NCBI GenBank assembly: GCA_964553405.1
Contig: CAZKLS010000021.1
Coordinates: forward strand, 1 to 32,242
Origin: DATIRA01 sp964553405
Lineage (GTDB): Bacteria > Pseudomonadota > Gammaproteobacteria > Steroidobacterales > Steroidobacteraceae
Length of the DNA: 32,242 nt
Direction: 5' to 3'
The position numbers and the translations under genes are program-made. The notes below the pieces were generated by a model, which did no database searches, was not told the DNA's origin, and was given only the letters and a program-made list of their open reading frames with translations. Of this stretch, positions 24,431 to 31,826 are shown one piece after another; within the stretch, counting starts at the first letter, position 1; the number at the start of each line of letters is the position of its first letter.

Positions 24431-25387
24431 ATGCGCGCCGTCTTCCTCGACTACGCAACCGTCGCTTTCCGCGGCGACCTCGATCCCTCCGCGCTGCGGG
24501 CGGTGCTGCCGGAGCTCGAGCTGCGCGAGCACAGCAGCCAGAGCCAGCTCGCCGGACTGGTCCGCGACGCCGAGGTCGTGCTGGTGAACAAGCTGCGCAT
24601 CGATCGCGAGGTCATCGCCGCCTCGCCGGGCCTGAAACTGATCGCGCTGGCCGCGACCGGCACGAACAACGTGGATCTCGAGGCCGCGCGACAACGGGGC
24701 ATCGCCGTCTGCAACCTGCGCGACTACTGCACGAGCTCGGTCGTGCAGCACGTGATGGGACTGCTGTTGCTGCTCACGCAACGCCTGCGCGAGTACGACG
24801 CGCTGGTGCGATCCGGTGCGTGGCAGCGCGGCGAGCAGTTCTGCCGGCTCGATTACCCGATCCGCGAGCTTTGCGGTCGCCGCATCGGCATCGCAGGCTT
24901 CGGCACGCTCGGCCGTGCCGTCGCGAGTGCGGCGCAGGCGTTCGGCATGCAGGTACTCATTGCCAACCTGCCGGGCCGGCCGCGTCGTCCGGACCGCAGC
25001 GACCTCGGGGAACTGCTGCCGCTCGTGGACGTACTGAGCCTGCACTGCCCGCTGACCGCCGCGACCGAGCGGCTGATCGGCGCCGCGGAACTGTCGCTGA
25101 TGAAACCGGACGCCGTGCTGATCAATACCGCTCGCGGGGGGCTGGTCGATTCGGCCGCCCTGGCGGCGGCGCTCAAGGAGCGGCGGCTCGGCGGGGCCGC
25201 AATCGACGTGCTGCCGCAGGAGCCGCCGGTGGACGGCGACCCGCTGCTCGATCCGGCGATCCCGAACCTGATCGTCACGCCGCACGTCGCATGGGCCGCA
25301 CGCGAAGCGCGGCAGCGCTGCGTCGACGAGATGGCGGCCAATGTGGCCGACTTCCTGCTCGGCGGCCGCCGGGGACGGGTGGTATAG
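24431..25387 (+). CDS. D-2-hydroxyacid dehydrogenase (glycerate/hydroxypyruvate reductase-like)
   Basis: 318 aa. The NAD-binding Rossmann motif is GFGTLG (156-161). The catalytic triad of the family is present: R235 (TARGG), E264 (LPQEPP) and H285 (TPHVAW). The substrate-loop segment ATGTNNVDLEAARQRGIAVCN is also typical. Most similar in pattern to HprA-type glycerate dehydrogenases, which interconvert hydroxypyruvate and D-glycerate with NAD(P)H; lactate or other hydroxyacids cannot be excluded. The ATG lies five bases after the N run, so a longer N-terminus cannot be formally ruled out, but MRAVFLDYATV looks like a native start. Convergent with the Nudix gene, 16 bases apart. Confidence 0.9.
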   Translation: MRAVFLDYATVAFRGDLDPSALRAVLPELELREHSSQSQLAGLVRDAEVVLVNKLRIDREVIAASPGLKLIALAATGTNNVDLEAARQRGIAVCNLRDYCTSSVVQHVMGLLLLLTQRLREYDALVRSGAWQRGEQFCRLDYPIRELCGRRIGIAGFGTLGRAVASAAQAFGMQVLIANLPGRPRRPDRSDLGELLPLVDVLSLHCPLTAATERLIGAAELSLMKPDAVLINTARGGLVDSAALAAALKERRLGGAAIDVLPQEPPVDGDPLLDPAIPNLIVTPHVAWAAREARQRCVDEMAANVADFLLGGRRGRVV

Positions 25388-25403
25388 CGGCCGGTCGCGC
25401 GGT

Positions 25404-25892
25404 TCAGGCTTTCGCGGCCGCCGCAACGACCGGCGCAGCGCCGCTTCTCGTCGGTTCGCACGCCGGCGCCGGGATGTTCACCCGCTGCGCCACCCAGCGC
25501 AGCACCGGCCGCACCCGCGGCGAGACGAGCCGCAACGCCTCGTCGAAATCCACCCAGCGGAACTCGCTGTGCTCGGCCCGCCCGAGGTCGGGATTCACCG
25601 GCAGGCTGATCTCGCTGGTCGAGGTCCTCGCGACGAAATACCGGGCAACCTTGCCGCGACTGTACGGGCCGGTCTCGATGTAGCCATCGCCCCAGGCGAA
25701 ATCCAGGTCGTCTACCAGTGTTTCCTCGTGGACTTCGCGGACCGCCGCCGCCAGCGGCTCCTCGCCCGGCTCGAGCATTCCCTTGGGAAAGTCCCAGTGG
25801 TTGAAGGCCCGCAGCAACAGGAACCGCCAGCCCTGTTCCGTTTCGCGCAGCACCACGACGCCGGCAGAAAGCCGCGTAGCTCTGGAAATCAT
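25404..25892 (-). CDS. Nudix hydrolase (Ap4A-hydrolase-like)
   Basis: 162 aa. The Nudix box reads GMLEPGEE, then seven residues, then REVHEETLV, matching GX5EX7REUXEEXGU except that the glycine is leucine. The metal-binding glutamates REVHEE are intact. Flanking segments (SAGVVVLRETEQGWRFLLLR, HWDFPKG, ETGPYSRGKVARYFVA, LGRAEHSEFRWVDFDEA) fit a conserved bacterial group near bis(5'-nucleosyl)-tetraphosphatases that cleave nucleoside diphosphate derivatives; the exact substrate is unknown. The C-terminus is an Ala/Pro-rich tail. The ATG at 25892 has no ribosome binding site and is six bases from a TATACT, so a leaderless transcript is likely. Divergent from oxyR. Confidence 0.88.
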   Translation of the reverse strand: MISRATRLSAGVVVLRETEQGWRFLLLRAFNHWDFPKGMLEPGEEPLAAAVREVHEETLVDDLDFAWGDGYIETGPYSRGKVARYFVARTSTSEISLPVNPDLGRAEHSEFRWVDFDEALRLVSPRVRPVLRWVAQRVNIPAPACEPTRSGAAPVVAAAAKA

Positions 25893-25898
25893 GGCCGG

Positions 25899-25904
25899 AG
25901 TATA
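25899..25904 (-). promoter_or_regulatory. Putative -10 element (TATACT) of a leaderless Nudix promoter
   Basis: TATACT on the minus strand ends exactly six bases before the Nudix ATG, placing the expected transcript start at the start codon. The -35 region (GCAGTC at 17 bp) is poor. Confidence 0.45.
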
Positions 25905-25990
25905 CGGGAGCGGCCGCGCCGGACTGCCTCGCAGGCGCCCCGGGGGCGGGGGCGCCGCGGCCGGCACGGTGATTTGCTGACTGGATGATT

Positions 25991-26020
25991 TTGGTAATTT
26001 CGATAGATGTGCGCTATGTT
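25991..26020 (+). promoter_or_regulatory. Putative oxyR promoter (TTGGTA-N18-TATGTT), leaderless geometry
   Basis: TTGGTA (25991-25996) and TATGTT (26015-26020) are 18 bases apart, and the -10 ends six bases before the oxyR ATG at 26027. No Shine-Dalgarno sequence is present. The OxyR box overlaps this promoter. Confidence 0.45.
26003..26017 (+). promoter_or_regulatory. OxyR-binding core (ATAG-N7-CTAT) overlapping the oxyR promoter
   Basis: ATAGATGTGCGCTAT is the symmetric LysR-type core and agrees with the OxyR motif ATAGntnnnanCTAT at all fixed positions except one. It covers the spacer and the first half of the -10, which suits negative autoregulation by OxyR; the divergent Nudix gene could also respond. 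Confidence 0.55.
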
Positions 26021-26026
26021 AGTCCG

Positions 26027-26923
26027 ATGAACCTCCGCGACTTGCGTTACCTGGTGGCGCTCGCCGACGAACGGCACTTCGGCCGGGCTGCAGAGCGCTG
26101 TCACGTCAGCCAGCCGACGCTGTCCGCGCAGCTGAAGAAACTGGAGGATTACCTCGGCGTGCCGCTGATCGAGCGTCAGCCACGGCGGGTCTCGATGACC
26201 GAGACCGGGGACAGGGTCGTCGCTCGCGCCCGCCGCCTGCTGCAGGAGGCGGATGCGATCGTCGAACTCTGCAGGGCCGACCGGGATCCGCTCGCCGGGG
26301 AACTTCGGCTGGCGCTGATTCCCACCGTCGGCCCATACCTGCTGCCGAAGGTGGTCACCCGCCTGAAGCGGGCGCTGCCGCGCCTGAAGCTGCTGCTGTA
26401 CGAGTACCAGACCGCACCGCTGCTCGAGAAGCTGCGCGACGGGGAAATCGACCTCGGCATCCTGGCGCTACCGGTCCCTACCGACGGACTGGAATCGCTG
26501 GTGCTGTACGAGGAGGCCTTCGTGCTGGCGGCGCCGGATTCGCATCCGCTCGCGAAGCGCGACAAGGTGCGCGTGGACGACCTGAAGAACGAGACGCTGC
26601 TGCTGCTGGAGGACGGACACTGCCTTCGCGACCAGGCGCTGGAGGTCTGCAGCCGCATACGGGTCAACGAGGAGGAGGACTACCGCGCCACCAGCCTCGA
26701 GACCCTGAGGCAGATGGTGGCGGCCGGCCACGGGATCACGCTGCTGCCGCACCTGGCCACGACCGGTCCGCGCGGCGCGACGCGCGGCCTGAAGGTACGT
26801 CCCTTTGCGCACCCCGCGCCGACCCGCAGCATCGGCGCCGTGTGGCGCAAGTCCACGACCCGCGGCCCGGCCATCGACGCGGTGCTGGAGTCGATCCGAA
26901 ACACGATGAGCAAGGATTCCTGA
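26027..26923 (+). CDS. oxyR: Hydrogen-peroxide-sensing LysR-type regulator OxyR
   Basis: 298 aa. N-terminal helix-turn-helix MNLRDLRYLVALADERHFGR then HVSQPTLSAQLKKLEDYLG. The peroxide-sensing pair is C199 (LEDGHCLRDQA) and C208, the same numbers as in E. coli OxyR, followed by RATSLETLRQMVAAGHGITLLP. Oxidation forms a C199-C208 disulfide that activates peroxide-defence genes. An upstream TTG/ATG-type extension to 25985 would read through the OxyR box and promoter and is rejected; the ATG at 26027 fits family N-termini. One base separates its stop from the copper-chaperone ATG. Confidence 0.95.
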   Translation: MNLRDLRYLVALADERHFGRAAERCHVSQPTLSAQLKKLEDYLGVPLIERQPRRVSMTETGDRVVARARRLLQEADAIVELCRADRDPLAGELRLALIPTVGPYLLPKVVTRLKRALPRLKLLLYEYQTAPLLEKLRDGEIDLGILALPVPTDGLESLVLYEEAFVLAAPDSHPLAKRDKVRVDDLKNETLLLLEDGHCLRDQALEVCSRIRVNEEEDYRATSLETLRQMVAAGHGITLLPHLATTGPRGATRGLKVRPFAHPAPTRSIGAVWRKSTTRGPAIDAVLESIRNTMSKDS

Positions 26924-26924
26924 G

Positions 26925-27398
26925 ATGTGGAAATCACCCGGTCCGGGATATCTGTTCGGTGCGCTGGCCTCGCTGCTGACCGCAGCCAGCGTGCTCGCTG
27001 CCGACGCGCCGGTCGTCTCCGACGCCTGGGCGCGCGCGACGCCGCCCGGCACGACGGTCGGCGCGGTCTACATGACCATCGTCGGCGGTGACGGCGGCGA
27101 TCGGCTGCTCGGGGCAGCCACGGAACGCGCCGCTGCCGTCGAATTGCATACCGTCGTCGATGACGGCGGCATGGCCAGGATGCGGCCGATCGAATTCCTG
27201 GACCTGCCCGCAGGCTCGCGCACGCAACTCGCCCCGCAGGGCACGCACCTGATGTTGATCGACCTGCAGAGTCCGCTCGTGGCGGGCGATGAATTCACGT
27301 TGACGCTGGTGTTTGCCAGCGCGGGAGAGCTCGAGATTACCGTGCTCGTCCGGCCGGCGACGGCCGCCGACGGGCACGAACAACACCGGCATCACTGA
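26925..27398 (+). CDS. Periplasmic copper chaperone, PCuAC family
   Basis: 157 aa. Signal peptide to about residue 26 (LFGALASLLTAASVLAADA). The copper motif H-x10-M-x21-H-x-M is met exactly by H75, M86, H108 and M110. The C-terminus GHEQHRHH is an additional His-rich metal-binding tail. PCuAC proteins bind Cu(I) and help load the CuA/CuB centres of cytochrome c oxidase, often with a Sco protein; no sco or oxidase gene is visible here. It is one base after oxyR, so probably co-transcribed, linking copper handling with peroxide stress. Confidence 0.92.
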   Translation: MWKSPGPGYLFGALASLLTAASVLAADAPVVSDAWARATPPGTTVGAVYMTIVGGDGGDRLLGAATERAAAVELHTVVDDGGMARMRPIEFLDLPAGSRTQLAPQGTHLMLIDLQSPLVAGDEFTLTLVFASAGELEITVLVRPATAADGHEQHRHH

Positions 27399-27426
27399 GC
27401 GCACGCGCCGAGCCCCGGGGCCAGCC

Positions 27427-30423
27427 TTGCAGCAGCACGCGCCCGCGACGCTTCCGCTGAACCGCCTGCACGACGAGGAACTCGAGCAGCTGCTGGCCCG
27501 TGGCGAGCGGCGGGCCGAACTGACGGCGCTGCTGGGCACGGACGGCTACCGGGAACTGAGCGAGCTGGCGCGCCAGGCAGCACAGGTCACATCGCCGACC
27601 GGCCCCCGCACCTACGTACTGCCGGGCCTGATGGGGTCACGAATCGGCCGACGCGGACAGCGGCTCGATGACGTCCTGTGGCTGGATATCGTGGAGGCCG
27701 CCGCGGGTCACCTGGCGAGACTGGCGCTGCCCCAGGGTGGCCGGCTCTCCGTGCTGGGAGTCATGCCGCTCAACGTGCTGAAGCTGAAGCTGTCGCTCGC
27801 GATCGCCGGTTTCGACGCGCAATTCCATCCCTACGACTGGCGACGCGGCATTCTGCCGCTGGCCGCGGAGTTGAACGAGCGCATCGCCCGCGAGGGTCAC
27901 CGCGAGGTGATGCTGGTCGGACACAGCATGGGCGGGCTGGTCGCACGGGCGGCGCTGGCGAGCGACGCAGGGCGCGTGCTGCGCGCCGTGCAGATCGGCT
28001 CGCCGAACCTCGGTTCCTTTGCCCCGGTGCTGGCGCTGCGCGGCGTCTACCCGACGGTCCGCAAGCTCGCGGCGCTCGACGCCGAGCACGATGCCGAGGA
28101 CCTGGCGCGCATCGTCTTTCGCAGCCTGCCTGCGCTGCACGAGCTGCTGCCGGATCCCGTGCTGACCGGCGGACCCGACCTGTTCGACCCGGCCGGCTGG
28201 CCGGAGGGTCCGTTGCGCCCCGACCCGGACATGCTGGCCGCCGCCCGGCAGTCGCGCGCGAAATGGCCTGCGGCCGATCAGCGCTGCCTGCACGTCGTGG
28301 GCATCGGGCAGGACACGATCACCTCGCTGCGGCGCAGGGGCCGCAACTTCGAGTACAGCTTCACCCGGGAGGGCGACGGCACGGTGCCGCGGCGGCTCGC
28401 GGAGCTGACTGAAGCCGGGGCCTGGTACGCGAGCGAGATGCACGGCGGCCTGCCGAACAACGGCACGGTGATCGCGGCCGTTGTGGACCTGCTGCGACAG
28501 GGCACGACGGACCAGCTGCCCGGCGCAGCGACGCGACCGAAGCGTCCGCGACGGCGCGTCGTGACGGAACCCGTCATGAGGCGGGTCGCGCCGAACAAGG
28601 TTCACTGGCAGCAGCTCTCGCCGGACGCCCGTCGCCGGCTGCTCGAACCGGTCGTCTCGCCGGAGTTCCACGGCGGCGTGGACCCGCGGACGCTGGCCGC
28701 GACCCGCCACTCGCTGATGGCCGCGGCGACGCCGGTACGCACGGTCGAGCTTCGCCTCTGGCGCGGCGACATCGTCGAGGCGAATGCCCGCGCGCTCGTG
28801 CTCGGCGTGTTCCGCAACGTCGATCCCTCCGGCCCCGCGCGCGCCGTGGACCAGCGCCTCGGCGGCGCGATCCGGGATTTCACGCTGCGGCGGATGTTCT
28901 CGGCCAATCCGGGCGAGGTCTTCGTGCTGCCGGCGACGCGCAGCCCGCTGCTCGCCGACTTCGTGCTGTTCGCCGGACTCGGCGACTTCGACGAGCTCGA
29001 ACCGCAGACGCGGTCTTTCGTCGCCGAGAACATCGTCCGCACGGTCTCGCGTTCGCGGGCCGAGGACTTCGCGACGGTGCTGCTCGGCGCCGGCTCCGGC
29101 GTCCCGGTCGCCGCAGCCGTGGAGCAGCAGCTCAGGGGATTCCTGGACGGCCTCAGGCATGCCGACCAGGACCGGGTCATCCGCAGGATCACGCTGTGCG
29201 AGATCAACCGGACCAAGTACCGCGAGCTGTGCCGCGCAGTGCTCGCGCTGGCCCCGGTGCTGGCCGGCGACGACCTGCGTCTCGTCGTCGACGAGAGCGA
29301 GCCGCTGCCGGCGGCGTCCCGACCGCGTCCCCCACGCCGCGCGGCGGCCACGTCCGGCACGCCCGAGCCGGCCTACCTGCTGGTCACGATGTTCGAGCGG
29401 GACCGCCGCGCGCTCGAATGCCGCTCGGCACTGCTGACGGCCGGCGCGAAGGCCGCGGTGCTGAGCGGCGTCGTGCGCCCGGCCGGCAGCAAGCTCGCGG
29501 CGCTGCTCGCGAGGATCGAGAACGGCCCGATTCCGGCCGACCGGATGCCACGGTTCGGTGCCGACCTCGCGGAGTTGCTGCTGCCCGGAAACGTGCGCGA
29601 GGGACTGCTCGCGATGAGTTCCCGACCGCTCGTCATCCTGCACGACTTCGAGGCCTCGAGGGTGCCGTGGGAGACGCTGCGGATCGGCGCGCTGCATCCC
29701 GCGCTCGCCGCGGGGATGAGCCGCCGGTATGCCAGCGAGCACCTGAGCGTCGCACGCTGGCGCGAGGACGGACAGCGTGGCGAACCCGAGCGGGTCCTGC
29801 TGGTCGTGGACCCGACACGGGACCTGCCCGGCGCCGCCGCCGAAGGCGGGGAGCTGCTGGCGCTGCTCGAGGCCAGCGGCGCGCAGGTGGACTGCATCGA
29901 GGGCGGCGCGGCGACCCGGGCCCGGCTGCTGCGTGAGCTCGCTTCCGGCCGGTACGACGTGCTGCATTTCGCCGGCCACGGGTATTTCGACGCCGACGAC
30001 GCGGGTCGCAGCGGGCTGCTCTGCGCCCGCAACGAGGTGCTGCGCAGCGCGGACCTCGGCGGACTCGCGACACTGCCCTCGCTGGTGTTCTTCAACGCCT
30101 GCGAGGCCGCGCGGGTGCGCCGCCCGGGACCGCGAGGCGCCCGGCGCCGCGCTGCGCTGCGACGCTCGACGAGCATCGCGGAGGCCTTCCTGGCCTCGGG
30201 CGTGGCCAATTTCGTCGGCACGCACTGGCCCGTAGGCGACGACGCGGCGCTCGGGTTCTCCTCGACCTTCTATCGCAGGCTGCTCGCCGGCGGCTCGCTC
30301 GGCGAGGCGATGCTGACCGCACGCCGCGCCGTCCACGCGACCGGATCACCAGACTGGGCCGACTACGTGCATTACGGGAACCCGGCTTTCACGCTGGGCC
30401 GCGCGGACGCAGTCCGCGGCTAG
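27427..30423 (+). CDS. Three-module protein: alpha/beta-hydrolase (lipase-like) + M17N/macro-like domain + CHAT protease
   Basis: 998 aa from a TTG at 27427 (GGGG about 7 bases upstream); no ATG fits, since the first, at 27631, cuts the conserved strand TYVLPGLMGS. A TTG at 27313 inside the PCuAC gene is another option. Module 1 (about 55-360): LCAT/PGAP1-type hydrolase with GHSMGG nucleophile S167, GDGTVP D317 and MHGG H339. A basic linker (RPKRPRRR, about 372) follows. Module 2 (about 438-605): ELRLWRGDIVEANARALVLG, DQRLGGAI, FVLFAGLGDFDEL, resembling the peptidase-M17 N-terminal/macro fold, without an M17 catalytic domain. A Pro/Arg linker follows. Module 3 (about 645-998): CHAT caspase-like protease with DVLHFAGHGYF (H851) and FFNACEAA (C892), plus VGTHWPVGD. 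No signal peptide. CHAT proteins act in bacterial immunity and regulated proteolysis; the role here is inferred only. Confidence 0.85.
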   Translation: MQQHAPATLPLNRLHDEELEQLLARGERRAELTALLGTDGYRELSELARQAAQVTSPTGPRTYVLPGLMGSRIGRRGQRLDDVLWLDIVEAAAGHLARLALPQGGRLSVLGVMPLNVLKLKLSLAIAGFDAQFHPYDWRRGILPLAAELNERIAREGHREVMLVGHSMGGLVARAALASDAGRVLRAVQIGSPNLGSFAPVLALRGVYPTVRKLAALDAEHDAEDLARIVFRSLPALHELLPDPVLTGGPDLFDPAGWPEGPLRPDPDMLAAARQSRAKWPAADQRCLHVVGIGQDTITSLRRRGRNFEYSFTREGDGTVPRRLAELTEAGAWYASEMHGGLPNNGTVIAAVVDLLRQGTTDQLPGAATRPKRPRRRVVTEPVMRRVAPNKVHWQQLSPDARRRLLEPVVSPEFHGGVDPRTLAATRHSLMAAATPVRTVELRLWRGDIVEANARALVLGVFRNVDPSGPARAVDQRLGGAIRDFTLRRMFSANPGEVFVLPATRSPLLADFVLFAGLGDFDELEPQTRSFVAENIVRTVSRSRAEDFATVLLGAGSGVPVAAAVEQQLRGFLDGLRHADQDRVIRRITLCEINRTKYRELCRAVLALAPVLAGDDLRLVVDESEPLPAASRPRPPRRAAATSGTPEPAYLLVTMFERDRRALECRSALLTAGAKAAVLSGVVRPAGSKLAALLARIENGPIPADRMPRFGADLAELLLPGNVREGLLAMSSRPLVILHDFEASRVPWETLRIGALHPALAAGMSRRYASEHLSVARWREDGQRGEPERVLLVVDPTRDLPGAAAEGGELLALLEASGAQVDCIEGGAATRARLLRELASGRYDVLHFAGHGYFDADDAGRSGLLCARNEVLRSADLGGLATLPSLVFFNACEAARVRRPGPRGARRRAALRRSTSIAEAFLASGVANFVGTHWPVGDDAALGFSSTFYRRLLAGGSLGEAMLTARRAVHATGSPDWADYVHYGNPAFTLGRADAVRG

Positions 30424-30559
30424 TACGCACGAACTTCACAAGGTCGGCACGCTCCGCCGCGGGAAGCCGTCCGACGACGCGATTTCCGAGAACGGCGTCA
30501 CGCCGCCACCGCCACACGGCCGGAACAATCCGGGCCTCAATCGTTGTCGAGGAACTCGA

Positions 30560-31054
30560 ATGAACAAGACTCTGATGGCGCCGATTGCGGCGGGACTGCT
30601 GGTGGTGATCTGCGGCAGCGCGGTGGCCGCGACCAAGACCGACACCTTCGACGTGACCGCGAACGTGGTCGGCAACTGCTTCGTCACCGCGACGGATCTC
30701 GATTTCGGCGACTACGACGGCACTGCGGCGCTTTCCGATACCTCGACGATCACGGTGCGCTGCTCGGCGAATCACGGCTACACGCTGAAGCTGGACGCCG
30801 GCGACGCCGGCGGCTTCTCGCCGCGCAAGATGGACAACGCGCTCGAATACAACCTCTACACCTCGCTCGCCAAGAGCACGGTCTGGGGCGACGGCAGCGC
30901 CACGACGGGTACCGTCTCCGGCGTCGGCAACGGGCTCGGCATGCCGAATGCAACGCAGCACACCGTGTACGGCGAGCTGTTCAACAACGCGGCGAACCAG
31001 GCCGTCGCGGTCGGCGCGTACAGCGACACGATCACGGTAACGGTCGAATACTGA
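30560..31054 (+). CDS. Spore coat U-domain pilin (CsuA/B-like major subunit)
   Basis: 164 aa. Signal peptide MNKTLMAPIAAGLLVVICGS with cleavage after AVAA. The mature part starts TKTDTFDVTANVVGNC and has the SCPU-domain pattern: C40 and C68 (VRCSANHGYTLKLDAG) for a disulfide, and the ending YSDTITVTVEY, the donor/terminal strand of archaic chaperone-usher pilins. GAGG lies 8 bases before the ATG. It is the first gene of a cluster with a chaperone and an usher; 136 bp separate it from the CHAT gene, which leaves room for a promoter. Confidence 0.9.
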   Translation: MNKTLMAPIAAGLLVVICGSAVAATKTDTFDVTANVVGNCFVTATDLDFGDYDGTAALSDTSTITVRCSANHGYTLKLDAGDAGGFSPRKMDNALEYNLYTSLAKSTVWGDGSATTGTVSGVGNGLGMPNATQHTVYGELFNNAANQAVAVGAYSDTITVTVEY

Positions 31055-31064
31055 CCATCGTCCC

Positions 31065-31820
31065 GTGACGGGTCCCGCACCCATGCTGGCCGCGATCCTG
31101 GTGCTGGCTGTCGTCGGGCTGGCCTCGTCACCCGCGGCCGCCGGCTCGCTCGCGATCTCGCCGCTGAAGGTCGAGCTCGGCGAGCGCAGCCGGACGGCGG
31201 CCCTGACGCTGCGCAACGGCTCGCCTGACAGCGTCGTCGTGCAGGCGCAGGCCTACGTCTGGGAACAGCAGGGCGGCGAGGACAGGCTGACCGAGACCCA
31301 GGACCTGATCGTCTCGCCGGTCGTGTTCACGCTCGACGGTGGAGCATCGCAACTGCTGCGCGTGGCCCTGCGCCGGCCGGTCGATCCGTCGACCGAGCTG
31401 AGCTACCGGCTGGTGCTGCAGGAGGTGCCGCAGCAGTCTTCGCCGCAGTCCACCGGCCTCTCGGTGACGCTGCGGCTCAGCCTGCCGGTATTCGTGCAGG
31501 CAGGCGCCGAGACTGCGCCGAGCGTCGCCTGGAACGCGGCGGCCGATCCAGACGGAAACCTGGTCGTCACGGCACGCAACGACGGCACGGCGCACCTGCG
31601 GCTGCTGGGCTTCGAAGTCGCAGCCGTGGGCAGTCCGCAGCAGGTCCTGCACCAGCCCGTGGCGAGCTACGTTCTGCCGGGCCAGTCGCGGTCCTGGACG
31701 CTGCGGGCCGGGACGGATTCCGGCACCAGCCCGACTCTCGCGGACGGGAGTCGGCTGCGGCTGACCGGGCTCACCGACCAGGGCGACATCGAGGCGGAAC
31801 TCGCGCTCGCCGGCAGGTAG
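31065..31820 (+). CDS. Periplasmic pilus-assembly chaperone (CsuC-like)
   Basis: 251 aa from GTG at 31065, or 245 aa from ATG at 31083. Signal peptide (MLAAILVLAVVGLASSPAAA). Two Ig-like domains: GSLAISPLKVELGERSRTAALTLRN, then SPVVFTLDGGASQLLRVALRRP (the strand that caps subunits), then SYRLVLQEVP and RLSLPVFV. In archaic chaperone-usher systems this protein folds and delivers SCPU pilins to the usher. It starts 10 bases after the pilin stop and ends 6 bases before the usher gene. Confidence 0.9.
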   Translation: MTGPAPMLAAILVLAVVGLASSPAAAGSLAISPLKVELGERSRTAALTLRNGSPDSVVVQAQAYVWEQQGGEDRLTETQDLIVSPVVFTLDGGASQLLRVALRRPVDPSTELSYRLVLQEVPQQSSPQSTGLSVTLRLSLPVFVQAGAETAPSVAWNAAADPDGNLVVTARNDGTAHLRLLGFEVAAVGSPQQVLHQPVASYVLPGQSRSWTLRAGTDSGTSPTLADGSRLRLTGLTDQGDIEAELALAGR

Positions 31821-31826
31821 CGTCTG

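Noticed and set aside
22375..25683. A plus-strand open frame running through the N gap
   Set aside because: It reads through undetermined bases and is antisense to hoxF; no domain is seen.
27637..30336. An 899-codon open frame on the minus strand
   Set aside because: Antisense shadow of the hydrolase/CHAT gene, with Arg/Gln/His-rich low-complexity composition and no motif.
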